A stretch of 64,000 nt of DNA from Blastopirellula sediminis (GCF_020966755.1 NZ_JAJKFT010000010.1:2382720-2446719), one strand, 5' to 3'; positions 1 through 9,253 are shown, counted from the stretch's first letter. Notes: generated by a model from the letters alone, not told the origin. Made by a program: numbers and translations.

Positions 1-4
1 CGGC

Positions 5-1405
5 ATGGCGACCAGCGACAGCGAACGCGAGTCGGTCCAAGAGGCGATTACCGAATGGAAGTCGATCAACAAGCAGCCGATCGAATCGCTGCTGCAAGAC
101 GTCATCGTCGCCCAAGGAGACGTGAGCGATTCGATCAGCGATCAATATGAAGAGTTGTATGAGCCGCTGATCAAAGTGGCGGCTGACAAGGAGCAGCCAA
201 ACGAGATCCGGGCGGCGGCGCTGTTGGCGCTGGACTCCGTACAGGAGCGGTTTGACGAAGGACGTTCGGCGAAGATTCAAGAAATCGTCAAGCTCTGCCG
301 CGATTGCCTGGCCGAAAAGCCAGGGCAGCCGCTGTTGGGCGCCGCGGCACATGTGTCTTACAGCCATGGCGCGACCGAAGAAGCCGAACGAGCGATGATT
401 GAAGGGGTGGCGACGCCTGGCTTTTTGAAGCCGCGGCAGGACAACATCCGGGCGATCGGCTACCTGAAGATCGAAGCGGGGCTGCCGACGCTGATCGACC
501 TGATTAACAAGCAGGAGATGGCGGTGATGGAGGACCTGTTGGAAGAGATCGGCGACTTTGGCGAGACGGCGGCCGACGCCGTGCCGGGGATTGTGAAATT
601 GCCGATCGATCCGAGCGATGAAAAGCAGACCGAGTTGTTCAAGAATCAACTCAAGGCGCTGGGCGAAATCGGCGCTCATCCGGAGATTAGCATTCCGTTC
701 TTCAAACAGCGGATGGAAAAGACCGACGAGCGGCTGTGGGAACGGGGCGAAGTATTGGAAGCGTGGGCGGAGGTCGTGGGGAAAAACGACGAGGACCCTA
801 CCGAAGTTCTGCAGATGGCCGACGCGATGTTGAAGCAGATGCTGGTCAATCATATGCGGGTGCTACTGGCGCTGAAGGAACTGGGGCCGAAAGCGGCGCC
901 GATGGTCGACACGATCATTTCGTACCTCGATGATAAGACAGTTAATTGGTATGCGTGCGAAGCGATCGAAGCGATCGGTCCCGCCGCCAAAGCGGCCGAG
1001 CCAAAGCTGATCCAAGCGGCGAACGAATGGGAATACAAAGGACGCCCGATCCTCGCCTTGGCGGCGATCGGCGCATCGAGTCCGGAATTCGGCCAGTTGG
1101 TCGAAGAGAGATTGGCCGACGTCAACAGCCGCACGGCGATGCTGGAAGGGTTATCGAAAATGGGGCCTGCCGCGGCGCCGTATGTTGCGGCAATCGCCAA
1201 GACGCTCGACAGCAAGAACGAATACGAGCGAGAAAAAGCGATCAAAACGCTGGGCGCCATCGGCCCCGCCGCAAAATCGGAAGTCGACCGCTTGAAGAAA
1301 ATGGCCGAGGAAGACGAGAGCTACTCGGTCAAATACGCGGCGAAGGGTGCGGTTGCGGATATTGAAGGAAGAGCGGAGCCGAAGGAAGCGGAAGATGAAG
1401 AGTGA
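5..1405 (+). CDS. HEAT-repeat protein, 5' end possibly outside window
   Basis: About 466 residues, almost entirely helical pairs of HEAT/PBS-lyase type. Repeated units carry the 'AxxALxxIG' pattern, for example LKALGEIG, CEAIEAIGPAAKAA and AIKTLGAIGPAAKSE, and become regular in the second half. Such proteins are protein-protein interaction scaffolds; no catalytic motif is visible. The first ATG lies at the very edge of the window and the frame is open to base 1, so the true start and any signal peptide may lie upstream. The end is acidic (EPKEAEDEE). It converges with the small minus-strand gene at 1409, leaving 3 bases between the stops. The partner and pathway are unknown. Confidence 0.75.
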   Translation: MATSDSERESVQEAITEWKSINKQPIESLLQDVIVAQGDVSDSISDQYEELYEPLIKVAADKEQPNEIRAAALLALDSVQERFDEGRSAKIQEIVKLCRDCLAEKPGQPLLGAAAHVSYSHGATEEAERAMIEGVATPGFLKPRQDNIRAIGYLKIEAGLPTLIDLINKQEMAVMEDLLEEIGDFGETAADAVPGIVKLPIDPSDEKQTELFKNQLKALGEIGAHPEISIPFFKQRMEKTDERLWERGEVLEAWAEVVGKNDEDPTEVLQMADAMLKQMLVNHMRVLLALKELGPKAAPMVDTIISYLDDKTVNWYACEAIEAIGPAAKAAEPKLIQAANEWEYKGRPILALAAIGASSPEFGQLVEERLADVNSRTAMLEGLSKMGPAAAPYVAAIAKTLDSKNEYEREKAIKTLGAIGPAAKSEVDRLKKMAEEDESYSVKYAAKGAVADIEGRAEPKEAEDEE

Positions 1406-1408
1406 ACG

Positions 1409-1711
1409 CTAAGGTTCGACCCGCACGCACTTCCCAAAGATCGACCCGGCCGAGATCCAGCCGTTGATTCGGCCCTTGTTGTTGCCGATCTGGAAACGGG
1501 CGCCGTCGATCGCTTTGATCAGGTGGATGTATTGCGTGCCGTTGACTTTGCAGAGGACGATGTCGCCGACCTTCAGCGTGCTCGGATCGACGGGGGCGAC
1601 GGTGCAGAGTTGGCCGTTTTCGATCTTGCCCGACATTGAATTGCCGCGGGGGCGGAAGGAGACCGTTTCGCCCTGTTTTAGTTTTTCGATGTAGGGGGTC
1701 GCCCAGGCCAT
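1409..1711 (-). CDS. small S24/S26 (LexA/signal-peptidase-like) fold protein
   Basis: 100 residues. The segment RPRGNSMSGKI carries the G-x-S-M signature of the catalytic serine in S24/S26 peptidases. It is followed by VKVGDIVLCKV-type strands and by IHLIKAI, which sits where LexA-like proteins carry their general-base lysine and SEC11-like signal peptidases carry H. There is no DNA-binding domain and no membrane anchor, so it is neither a repressor nor a normal leader peptidase. It looks like a stand-alone S24-fold domain, perhaps a self-processing or degenerate peptidase. Fold family is moderately sure; function is not known. Confidence 0.6.
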   Translation of the reverse strand: MAWATPYIEKLKQGETVSFRPRGNSMSGKIENGQLCTVAPVDPSTLKVGDIVLCKVNGTQYIHLIKAIDGARFQIGNNKGRINGWISAGSIFGKCVRVEP

Positions 1712-2050
1712 GGCGGTTCCTCGTGGGATGGGGATGGGGAGCGTATTCCCTTGCTTGCGCTGCGGGCTAGTGAAGAGGGAGCGGGATGGCGCGTGCGAGG
1801 TTCGCTGGTTGCCGGTGAGGGCGTCGGTCGCGGAGTGGCGTTTCCTGTCGACTTCGTCGACCCCGAAAGCTGGAGCTTTCGCGGCTAACCTTCTTTCTGA
1901 CCGCGCTGTTCGAGTTCAGTGCTATCTTCAATTTGCCAAATACCGCTGATTTTTGGGGCGACTTGACGTCGATAAAGAGCGAACGTATTCTTCAAGGAAT
2001 CAGGGAAACGGTTCGTTTCCTACCATTTTCCGCGTCCGGATCACCCCCCG
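1712..2050. other. intergenic region with one two-hairpin repeat
   Basis: About 340 bases with no convincing gene. Short open frames here (for example 1710-1949) are arginine-rich with no family features. The only clear structure is the two-hairpin repeat at 1842-1891. Confidence 0.5.
1842..1891 (+). repeat. two-hairpin intergenic repeat, copy 1 (single)
   Basis: Fifty bases forming two adjacent hairpins: GTCGA-CTTCG-TCGAC (1847-1861) and CGAAAGCT-GG-AGCTTTCG (1864-1881), ending in CGGCTAACCT. The same layout recurs at 13419-13470 and, inverted, at 13281-13329. Stem bases differ between copies but remain paired. Confidence 0.7.
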
Positions 2051-2413
2051 ATGAATCGTCGTCGGCGATTTGTCTTGTTGGCCTTGGTTTTCTCCGCCGT
2101 TCTAACGGCGCTGGGGGCTTTTTCGACGCTACGTGCGGAAAAGGTTCCCACGGCAGCTCCGGTTTCAGGCGACGTTTCCTCCTCCTCGGATCAAGCGACC
2201 GTCTTACCAGCGGAACTTCCCGGTCAAGGCGCCGCCACCCGGGCGGAGTTTGAGTTTCGACTTGTTTCGCTCATCGAGTTGTCGGTCGCTTTCGCTTCTT
2301 CCCTGGAAGTGCCGATCATCGACGGTTGGAGCGTTGCTTCTCCTGCTGCGATCGTCCCAACTGGCGACGCCGCTTCTAGTTTGCAGGTCCTGAAGGTTCG
2401 CTGGCAGCTCTAA
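2051..2413 (+). CDS. hypothetical small exported protein
   Basis: 120 residues. The N-terminus MNRRRRFVLLALVFSAVLTA is a basic segment plus a hydrophobic stretch, consistent with a Sec signal peptide or anchor and possible cleavage near LRAEK. The rest is low-complexity, Ser/Ala/Pro-rich, with no recognised domain. The ribosome-binding site before the ATG is weak, so the gene is tentative. It precedes the TPR-like/TerC pair on the same strand with a gap of about 96 bases. Confidence 0.4.
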   Translation: MNRRRRFVLLALVFSAVLTALGAFSTLRAEKVPTAAPVSGDVSSSSDQATVLPAELPGQGAATRAEFEFRLVSLIELSVAFASSLEVPIIDGWSVASPAAIVPTGDAASSLQVLKVRWQL

Positions 2414-2509
2414 ACCACGCTGCTGCCTGGCGTTCCTTTCATTTCTTTCCTGACCTGTACCCTAATTGCGTCCGGAGCGTTTTCGTGCGCCGGCGCTGGA
2501 GATGTTCTT

Positions 2510-3067
2510 ATGAATCGCAAAACCGTTGTGCGCCCGCCCGCTTTCGTGGAAAAGCAAACCGAAGATACGCTGCTTGGAAGAGCCAAGCGATACGTCCGCC
2601 AGAAAGACTATGTCGCCGCTCTTCAAATGCTGGGCAACGGCGGGCATGACCCGGAGGTAAAAAACGCCCGCGGCGTTTGCTTGCTGCGTATGGGGCGGTA
2701 TACCGAAGCGCTGCAGTTCTATCGAGGCATGTTGCTGCGCTCGGGATGCATCGTGATGCGGCCTGAACTGCCGACGTATCTGAAGGCGAATTACGCGACG
2801 GCGTTGCTGCTGATCGGCCAGACCGAAGGTTGCGTCCAGACGTTGACCGAGGCGAACGACGACAAGTCCCCGATCGTCATGCGATTGAATCAAAACTTGA
2901 AGAGGTGGGAAAAGGGGCTGACGCTGGGACAATGGCTGCTTTTTAAGTTTGGCGCACTCCATTCGCCGCATGCGCTCGTTCCGATCGACTTTCTCCCCGG
3001 CGTCTTTGAAGACGGCCTGATCGAAGAGCTTCCGGCCGGCGCCGCGTCGCCAGGAGGCGTCCAATGA
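2510..3067 (+). CDS. TPR-like hypothetical protein
   Basis: 185 residues. Residues about 20-110 form helical pairs with TPR character (GRAKRYVRQKDYVAALQML, CLLRMGRYTEALQFYRGML, YLKANYATALLLIGQTEGC). A TGGAGATG ribosome-binding site precedes the ATG. The stop overlaps the start of the TerC gene as ATGA, which indicates translational coupling. A role alongside the membrane protein (scaffold or regulator) is inference only; no catalytic motif is visible. Confidence 0.65.
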   Translation: MNRKTVVRPPAFVEKQTEDTLLGRAKRYVRQKDYVAALQMLGNGGHDPEVKNARGVCLLRMGRYTEALQFYRGMLLRSGCIVMRPELPTYLKANYATALLLIGQTEGCVQTLTEANDDKSPIVMRLNQNLKRWEKGLTLGQWLLFKFGALHSPHALVPIDFLPGVFEDGLIEELPAGAASPGGVQ

Positions 3068-4065
3068 GTCCGCTGATCTGGTCCGGGTTTATCTTGCTGG
3101 TCGTCGTGCTGGTCTTCTTGGATCTGGGAGTATTCCACCGCGAAGCGCATCGGCCGAGCGTCGGCGAAGCGCTCCTCTGGAGCGGCTTTTGGATTGCGCT
3201 GGCGATCGCGTTCGACGGCTTCATCTTTGCGCTGTATGGGGGCCGGCTGGAACCGCTGCTGGCCGATCCCGCTACGGCGATCTCGGGAGGGGACGCCGCG
3301 GTGCAGTTTTTGACGGCGTACGTGCTGGAGAAGTCGCTGTCGATCGACAATATCTTTGTGATCGCGCTGATCTTCGCCTACTTTGCGATTCCGCATGAGC
3401 GGCAACACCGTTTGCTGTTCTGGGGGATCTTGGGCGCCGTCGTCTTGCGGGGCGTGATGATTGGCCTGGGCGCCGTGCTGTTGGCGCAGTTCGCTTGGAT
3501 CATCTACGTCTTTGGAGTCCTGTTGCTCGCTTCGGCCGTCAAGTTGCTGGTCGCTCGAGAAGACAAAGTCGCAATCGACGAAAATATTTTCATTTGCTTG
3601 CTGCGGCGGTTTTTCCCGATTAGCGAATCGACGTCGAGCGGCGACTTCTGGGTGAAAACTTCGGCCGGGTGGGCGGCGACGCCGATGCTGCTCGCGTTGG
3701 TCCTGATTGAGACGAGCGACGTGATGTTTGCGGTCGACTCGATTCCGGCGGTGTTCGCGGTGACGAAGGATCCGTTTCTCGTCTTCACGTCGAACATCTT
3801 CGCGATCCTCGGCTTGCGGTCGTTGTATTTCGTGCTGGCAGGGTGCCTGGTCGAGTTTCGTTACCTGAAGTCGAGCCTGGTCTTCGTGCTGGCGTACGTT
3901 GGGGTCAAGATGCTGCTGGCGCATCATTTTCCGATTCCGAATCTCGTTTCATTGGCGGTGATCGGCGGAATTCTGGCGGTCGGGATCGTCGCTTCGTTGG
4001 TCGATGCGCGGCGCGAAGCGCAATTGGCCGCCGCCGAAGATCGTCGCCGACCGGAGGAGGCGTAG
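3064..4065 (+). CDS. TerC/Alx-family integral membrane protein
   Basis: 333 residues with about eight or nine hydrophobic segments. The TerC/Alx hallmarks are present: acidic residues within membrane helices in LDLGVFHRE near the start, EKSLSIDNIFVIALIF around residue 90, and LVLIETSDVMFAVDSIPAV around residue 215. Family members are linked to Mn2+ export or metalation of secreted proteins (Alx, TerC, MeeY) and to tellurite resistance. Length is typical of Alx-like members. It overlaps the TPR-like gene by 4 bases. The substrate is inferred from the family as a divalent metal, probably manganese. Confidence 0.88.
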   Translation: MSPLIWSGFILLVVVLVFLDLGVFHREAHRPSVGEALLWSGFWIALAIAFDGFIFALYGGRLEPLLADPATAISGGDAAVQFLTAYVLEKSLSIDNIFVIALIFAYFAIPHERQHRLLFWGILGAVVLRGVMIGLGAVLLAQFAWIIYVFGVLLLASAVKLLVAREDKVAIDENIFICLLRRFFPISESTSSGDFWVKTSAGWAATPMLLALVLIETSDVMFAVDSIPAVFAVTKDPFLVFTSNIFAILGLRSLYFVLAGCLVEFRYLKSSLVFVLAYVGVKMLLAHHFPIPNLVSLAVIGGILAVGIVASLVDARREAQLAAAEDRRRPEEA

Positions 4066-4307
4066 CGGATGTCAAATTCAAGTTCGCTGCGACGACGACT
4101 GTCGCACATCCGCCATCTCGTTGCGTTCATGTCGCTTTACTACGCCGACGCATCGCCGGAGTACCGCCGCTTACTGACGCTGTTGCGGCGCGTTAGTCGC
4201 ATGCGATCGCGAATGCGCATGCGGTCGTTAGCGGCGTCGACCAAGGTCTTCCTGTTCGCCTCGGCCCGCTGCTCGGCGGTTCATCACGTTGCGCTATGGA
4301 GAGTCGA

Positions 4308-6782
4308 ATGAAACGGACCATCGCCCAGGCCTTCGCTCGCAGCGCGAAATGGATTGTGCTGCTGTTCGCCGTGGCGGCGCCGCTGGTTTTCTGGGGCGCC
4401 GCTCGGACGATTCGGAGCAACTCGAACAAGGTGGCCGACTGGCTGCCTCCGACCTACGCCGAGACCGGCGATCTGCGCTGGTTTCGCGAGCACTTCGTCG
4501 CCGACCAGTTTGTGATCATCAGTTGGGAAGGGTGCCGGTTGGGAGACGATCCGGCGCTGCCGGACTCGCAAGGCGACGATCCGCGGATTGAACGGCTTGC
4601 CGTTCGTCTCGAGGCGAATGCGGCCGGCGAGGCTAGTTACGTCAAATCCGTAACCACGGGGCGGCGATTGTTGAATCGTCTGACCTCGCCGCCGATGAGC
4701 GTGTCGTACGAGACCGCTGTCGCTCGCCTGCAGGGAGGAGTAATTGGCGAAGACGGTCGGCAAACTTGCGTCATCGTTACGCTGGCCGACGACGCGATTC
4801 AGAACCTGCGCGAAGTGCTGGGACGAAAAGCGGAGGGAAGGCTGCGACTGCAACGGACGGAAGGGACGCTGTTGGTCGCGATGCGCGAATGCGGCATTGA
4901 TCCTGGCGCGGCTCATTTCGGCGGCCCGCCGATCGATAACATCGCGATCGACGAAGAAGGGGAACGGACGATGATCCGGTTGGCCGGGCTGGCGGCGTTG
5001 TTCGGCCTTGGCCTGGCTTGGTTTTCGCTGCGGAGCGTGCGGCTGACGGCCATTGTCTTCGCCTGCGGCATCTTGAGCGCCGCCGGCAGTTTGGCCGCGG
5101 TCAGTTGGACCGGCTCAACCAGCGATGCGATTTTGCTTTCGATGCCGTCGCTCGTCTATGTGCTGGCAATTTCTGGCGCGGTGCATCTGATCAACTACTA
5201 TCATGCGGCGATCGACGAAGAAGGAATCGCGACTGCGGCGCTGGGAGCGATCGCCCGCGGTTGGAAGCCGGCGCTCCTTTGTTCAGTGACGACGGCGCTT
5301 GGTTTGTTATCGCTATATGCGAGCGATCTGACGCCGATTCGCAAGTTTGGGGTCTATTCGGCAGTCGGCGTAATGCAAATGCTGATTGTGCTGTTCCTGT
5401 TTTTGCCGGCGGCGCTGCATGTTTGGCCGAGCCGCAATCGGCGGAAGCGGGACGCCGCGTCGCTCGATCATCACGAACCGGTCGGGCTGAATCGCTTCTG
5501 GCACGCTTTCGGCAGCTTCATGATTCGCCGGCATGGTTGGGTGACGGCCGGCAGCGTGGCGCTGATTTTGTTTCTTTGCCTGGGACTGTCTCGAACGCAA
5601 ACGAACGTCGATTTGATGAAATTGTTCGGCAGTCGGGCCCGTATTCTGCAAGATTATCGCTGGCTGGAAACGCATATCGGGCGCCTGGTGCCGATGGAAA
5701 TCGTCGTCCGCTTCGATCATAGCGCACTGGCGGAAGAAGGTGTGCAGTTCTTCGGTTGCCCCCAGATTTCGCTCTTGGATCGCATGCGGATCATCCAGCA
5801 GGTGCAGCAAACGATTGAGCGTAGGTTTGGCGAGTCTGGCGCCGATATCGTCGGTCCCTCGATCGCCGCCACCACTTTTGTGCCGCCGCTGCCAAGCGAG
5901 CGGAAAGGAACTTTTGCGCTCGTGCGTCGTACTGCGACCAATTCGCAATTCGAGCAAAGCTATCCGCAATTGTTGGAAAGCGGCTATCTGGCGACGGATC
6001 GCAGCACCGGAGACGAATTGTGGCGGATCAGCGTGCGCGTCGCAGCGTTTGAAGACGTCGACTATGGACGGTTCGCCGGCGAGCTGCGCGACGTGGTTGA
6101 TCCGGTGATCATGGAGCACAGCAATAAGATCGCCTACAGTGCGCAGGTCGAGCCGCAGATCGATTCGGTCTATACCGGCGTGATTCCGATCGTCTACAAG
6201 ACGCAGCGAGCGTTGCTCCAGAGTTTGGTCGAGAGCACCTGCTGGTCGTTTCTCACAATCACGCCGCTCTTGATGTTCGTGTCGCGCGGCGTGCGGGCCG
6301 GCATCGTTACGATGCTGCCAAACGTTCTGCCGATCTTGATCGTCTTTGGCGGAATGGGCTGGCTGAGTCTGCCGATCGATATCGGCTCGATGATGTCGGC
6401 TAGCATCGCACTGGGAGTCGCAGTCGACGATACGATTCACTACCTTACCTGGTTCCGTGAGAGTCTCGACCGGACCGGCGATCGTAATGTAGCGATCCTC
6501 GCCGCCTATGAGCACTGCGCCACGCCGACGCTGCAAGCGGCGCTGATCAACGGCCTGGGACTTTCAGTCTTCGCCTTCAGCACGTTCACGCCGACGCGGC
6601 AATTCGGGACGTTGATGCTGACGATCTTGCTCGCCGGCGTCGTCGCCGAGCTGATTTTGTTACCGGCGCTGCTGGCGGGACCGCTGGGAAGCGTGTTTCA
6701 ACCGCGGCCGAAAGTGGAATCGCCTCGCAGGTCGAAACCGCACCGCAAACCGACCCGTCGCCGGCAGAATTCGGCGCGGTAG
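4308..6782 (+). CDS. MMPL/RND-superfamily transporter (HAE3-like)
   Basis: 824 residues from the ATG at 4308. That start is preferred over an in-frame ATG 12 bases upstream because GGAGAG lies just before it. The protein shows the RND duplication: an N-terminal transmembrane helix, a large extracytoplasmic loop, five or six helices (about residues 225-370), a second anchor near residue 415, a second loop and a final helix bundle. Motifs include VYVLAISGAVHLINYYH in the first half and SIALGVAVDDTIHYLTWFRE in the second, the expected place for proton-relay acidic residues. HAE3/MMPL proteins export lipids or hydrophobic molecules. The window holds hopanoid genes, but not beside this one, so the substrate is unknown. 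Confidence 0.85.
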   Translation: MKRTIAQAFARSAKWIVLLFAVAAPLVFWGAARTIRSNSNKVADWLPPTYAETGDLRWFREHFVADQFVIISWEGCRLGDDPALPDSQGDDPRIERLAVRLEANAAGEASYVKSVTTGRRLLNRLTSPPMSVSYETAVARLQGGVIGEDGRQTCVIVTLADDAIQNLREVLGRKAEGRLRLQRTEGTLLVAMRECGIDPGAAHFGGPPIDNIAIDEEGERTMIRLAGLAALFGLGLAWFSLRSVRLTAIVFACGILSAAGSLAAVSWTGSTSDAILLSMPSLVYVLAISGAVHLINYYHAAIDEEGIATAALGAIARGWKPALLCSVTTALGLLSLYASDLTPIRKFGVYSAVGVMQMLIVLFLFLPAALHVWPSRNRRKRDAASLDHHEPVGLNRFWHAFGSFMIRRHGWVTAGSVALILFLCLGLSRTQTNVDLMKLFGSRARILQDYRWLETHIGRLVPMEIVVRFDHSALAEEGVQFFGCPQISLLDRMRIIQQVQQTIERRFGESGADIVGPSIAATTFVPPLPSERKGTFALVRRTATNSQFEQSYPQLLESGYLATDRSTGDELWRISVRVAAFEDVDYGRFAGELRDVVDPVIMEHSNKIAYSAQVEPQIDSVYTGVIPIVYKTQRALLQSLVESTCWSFLTITPLLMFVSRGVRAGIVTMLPNVLPILIVFGGMGWLSLPIDIGSMMSASIALGVAVDDTIHYLTWFRESLDRTGDRNVAILAAYEHCATPTLQAALINGLGLSVFAFSTFTPTRQFGTLMLTILLAGVVAELILLPALLAGPLGSVFQPRPKVESPRRSKPHRKPTRRRQNSAR

Positions 6783-6808
6783 GGATCGGGGAGATCGGCG
6801 CATAAAAA

Positions 6809-6838
6809 AAACGCTCTGAGTGGAAACTCAGAGCGTTT
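6809..6838. terminator. bidirectional rho-independent terminator
   Basis: A perfect 13-bp stem, AAACGCTCTGAGT / ACTCAGAGCGTTT, with a GGAA loop. An A-tract lies on the left and a T-run on the right. It sits between the convergent MMPL gene and the tRNA-Asp gene and can terminate both. Confidence 0.9.
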
Positions 6839-6870
6839 CTATCTGCGTGCATGCGACTTGTCGCAGCAAG

Positions 6871-6944
<74 letters not shown>

Positions 6945-7211
6945 ATTTCTGGGATTCCCGGGGAGGCTGGCGATTCGTCAGTTCTCCTGACGGCATCTGG
7001 CCCTCGCTGGGAAGTTTTCAAATATAGCTCCAATCCGCTGAGGGACAAGGGGGTCCGATCAGCTTTTCTGAAGCTCTCCAGGCAGGGCGATTGCCCCTAC
7101 TGGAGTCCCCTATTTTCTCATTTTGCGGCGGAGAATCAAGGGGATGCAGAGGAAGACGCTCCGATAGCCCCAATGGTTCGCCTGTCGGGCCAGAACGCGG
7201 TGGATCAGCCG

Positions 7212-8054
7212 CTACAACAGTTGCAGATGCCCAGTAATCGGGTCGATTTTCTCGGCCGAGTCGGGGCCGATCGCCAGGCAGGTGTGGGTCGGCTGGCCAT
7301 GAAATTCGGTCCGGCCGCTGTCGGTAATCAGGTGAACTTCAAGCCCCGCCGCTTTGGCGGCGGCGTAAATGTCGAGCAATTCCTGCTCGCTGTTGACCCG
7401 GCAGCAGACTTTCGCGAAATGTCCCGAGAGCCATGACTGCTGGGCGGGGCCGAAATCCCGGATCGAGACCGGGCCCTCAAACAGGCGATAGCACAAGAAT
7501 GCCATCGCAGCGTGGGCGCCTTGGGCGATCTGCTTGCCGCGACGCATCCCCAGGTCGTGCCGCATGACGATCACCTGTTTGACGCGGGTCGTCTCGCCGG
7601 TGGCGCTGACCGACGAGTCGAGCGGATGGACGTCGGCCGCAACGAACTCGCGGCGAGCCTCGCGCGATTTCAGCAGCTCGGCCGAATAGTGGTGGAGCAG
7701 GGCGCCTTTTTTCAGCAGGTCGGGATTGCGCTGGCAGAAATCTTCGCTACTGACGAAGCTGTCGACGGCCAGCCGCTGGCGGATCAGCTGGGTGTAGGCG
7801 ACGGTGATCGTCTCGTGATAGCCGGCGTCCGGCGTATCGTCGACGCCGTTCGCTCGGTTGAGGGCCTGGATGCCGCGGCGGATCTTTTCGAGCGCTTCGT
7901 CGTAGGGACGTTGCGTCAGATAAAGGTAGGCGATTTGAAAATGGCGGCGGTGAGTCCACTCTTCGCGGGAGATCGCCTGGGCTTCGAAGCGCGCCAGCAA
8001 AGCGGCGTCATCTTCGTGACTTCCGCTGGGGGCTGTTTCGTCGCGATCGGTCAT
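7212..8054 (-). CDS. fusion of a conserved bacterial domain with peptidyl-tRNA hydrolase 2 (PTH2)
   Basis: 280 residues in two parts. Residues about 20-140 match a widespread uncharacterised bacterial domain (EEWTHRRHFQIAYLYL, GIQALN, GYHETITVAYTQLI). Residues about 158-280 are a complete PTH2 domain: KQVIVMRHDLGMRRGKQIAQ, then AHAAMAFL, FAKVCCRVNSEQELLDIY, GLEVHLITDSGRTEF and THTCLAIGP. PTH2 hydrolyses peptidyl-tRNA to recycle tRNA and is mainly archaeal and eukaryotic; most bacteria rely on Pth1. Fusion to the N-terminal domain is unusual. The TM2 gene ends 42 bases upstream, so co-transcription is possible. Confidence 0.82.
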   Translation of the reverse strand: MTDRDETAPSGSHEDDAALLARFEAQAISREEWTHRRHFQIAYLYLTQRPYDEALEKIRRGIQALNRANGVDDTPDAGYHETITVAYTQLIRQRLAVDSFVSSEDFCQRNPDLLKKGALLHHYSAELLKSREARREFVAADVHPLDSSVSATGETTRVKQVIVMRHDLGMRRGKQIAQGAHAAMAFLCYRLFEGPVSIRDFGPAQQSWLSGHFAKVCCRVNSEQELLDIYAAAKAAGLEVHLITDSGRTEFHGQPTHTCLAIGPDSAEKIDPITGHLQLL

Positions 8055-8096
8055 GATTCCAAGGCTCCAGGCGTTCCGTTTACGCCTGAAGAGGGA

Positions 8097-8501
8097 TCAA
8101 ACAGGCGTGCGGTTCACTTCGTCGATTTGGCTGTTCAGCGTCCAGAGGTCATACAACCAGCCGACCAAGAACAATCCGCCGGTCAGAAACCAGATGATCG
8201 CGGTAACCCATTTGCCCATGTACAAGCGATGAGCGCCGAGGGTTCCGACCACCGGAATCGCCAACAGGATCCAAGCTACATTGTAGTTCACGCGGCCTGG
8301 GGTATAGCGCAGATCGCACGCCCGGTCCATCGACGGTATTAGAAACAAGTCGACGATCCAGCCGATGAAGAAGAGCCCCAGGGTGAAAAACCAGATCGTG
8401 CCGGTTATGGGGCGTCCATAGTAAAACCGATGTGCGCCGAAGAATCCGAACAGCCAGCAGATGTAGCCGATCGTCATCGAGTGCGTATTGCCTTGATTCA
8501 T
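8097..8501 (-). CDS. double TM2-domain membrane protein
   Basis: 134 residues with two tandem TM2 domains: YICWLFGFFGAHRFYYGR plus GWIVDLFLIP, and AIPVVGTLGAHRLYMGKW plus GWLYDLW. Each is a helical hairpin with the conserved G-AHR-FY-G turn and a D-W/D-L-F element in the second helix. TM2 proteins are small membrane proteins of unclear function. Most bacterial members have one copy, so the internal duplication is notable. It lies just upstream of the PTH2 fusion on the same strand. Confidence 0.85.
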   Translation of the reverse strand: MNQGNTHSMTIGYICWLFGFFGAHRFYYGRPITGTIWFFTLGLFFIGWIVDLFLIPSMDRACDLRYTPGRVNYNVAWILLAIPVVGTLGAHRLYMGKWVTAIIWFLTGGLFLVGWLYDLWTLNSQIDEVNRTPV

Positions 8502-8597
8502 CCAAAGTCCTTGTTCGAAAACGGGAAAGGCCCTTGGCGAGTCATTCGCTCTGGCGAGAGAAATCTTGTAGGCGAAGAGACGTAAAGTCTTTTCGGA

Positions 8598-8840
8598 CTA
8601 GATTTGTTTGTGCGCTTCCAGCAGCTTTTCGGCGGCGTGAGCGAAGCTTTCCGGGACCAGGACGCGGGCCTGGAAGACGCCGGTAAAACCCCCTTGATGG
8701 GCGTTTTCGATCGTGCAGGGGATTCCTTCCTCGGCCAGCGCGATTCGGATCACTTCGGCCTGACTTTCGTCGTACGAAGTCATGACTTCGGTCCAGTTGA
8801 GGTCGTTCATCGCATCTCTCGCATTTGGGGTGAAGTCCAT
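8598..8840 (-). CDS. DUF2007-like small protein
   Basis: 80 residues. WTEVMTSYDESQAEVIRIALAEEGIPCTIEN followed by FQARVLVPESFAHAAEKLLE (two adjacent stretches) fits the DUF2007 fold, a small ferredoxin-like alpha/beta domain called a putative signal-transducing protein. Residue 11 is an alternative start (MNDLNW, 8810), and it begins closer to the conserved core, so the first ten residues are uncertain. A cytosolic location is likely and the function unknown. Confidence 0.7.
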   Translation of the reverse strand: MDFTPNARDAMNDLNWTEVMTSYDESQAEVIRIALAEEGIPCTIENAHQGGFTGVFQARVLVPESFAHAAEKLLEAHKQI

Positions 8841-8962
8841 TCAAGTCCTAATTAAATTATTGTATCCGATTGGCCCCCCTGAGAAGTCGGAACCGGCCGA
8901 GAGGCCAAAATCTGGTAAGAAATATCGGTGAGCCCCGATCTTAACAATCGCTGGAGGACCAA

Positions 8963-9244
8963 ATGACGTTAATCGTGACGCTCATTGTGCTGAACATTCC
9001 GGTCTATTGGGTCTTTGGTTGGGCGTTGTTCCTAAAGAGCGAAGACGAGCCCGCTTCGTTTTGGGAAATAACCTGGAAGATCTTGTGCGGCATGTCGGGA
9101 CCGGTTCGAAAGGAGATCATGACCGAGATTGCGCCGGAGTCTGGGGGCGAATTCATGACGCGAGTTTTGTTTTACGCGGCAAGCATCGCGGCGGTCGGCG
9201 GCGAGTACTATCTGCTGACGAAGTACGTCTGGCCGGTGGAGTAG
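8963..9244 (+). CDS. small two-helix membrane protein, hypothetical
   Basis: 93 residues. One hydrophobic helix lies at residues about 2-22 (LIVTLIVLNIPVYWVFGWAL) and another at about 68-86 (VLFYAASIAAVGGEYYLL), separated by a charged loop. GGAGGACC eight bases before the ATG is a good ribosome-binding site. It converges on the zinc-ribbon cluster, whose last gene ends at 9254. No family is recognised. Confidence 0.6.
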   Translation: MTLIVTLIVLNIPVYWVFGWALFLKSEDEPASFWEITWKILCGMSGPVRKEIMTEIAPESGGEFMTRVLFYAASIAAVGGEYYLLTKYVWPVE

Positions 9245-9253
9245 CGAAGCGGG

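Noticed and set aside
4069-4311. 80-residue Arg-rich plus-strand frame between TerC and MMPL genes
   Set aside because: No motif, no family features, basic composition of a random frame; it overlaps the MMPL start and has no convincing ribosome-binding site.
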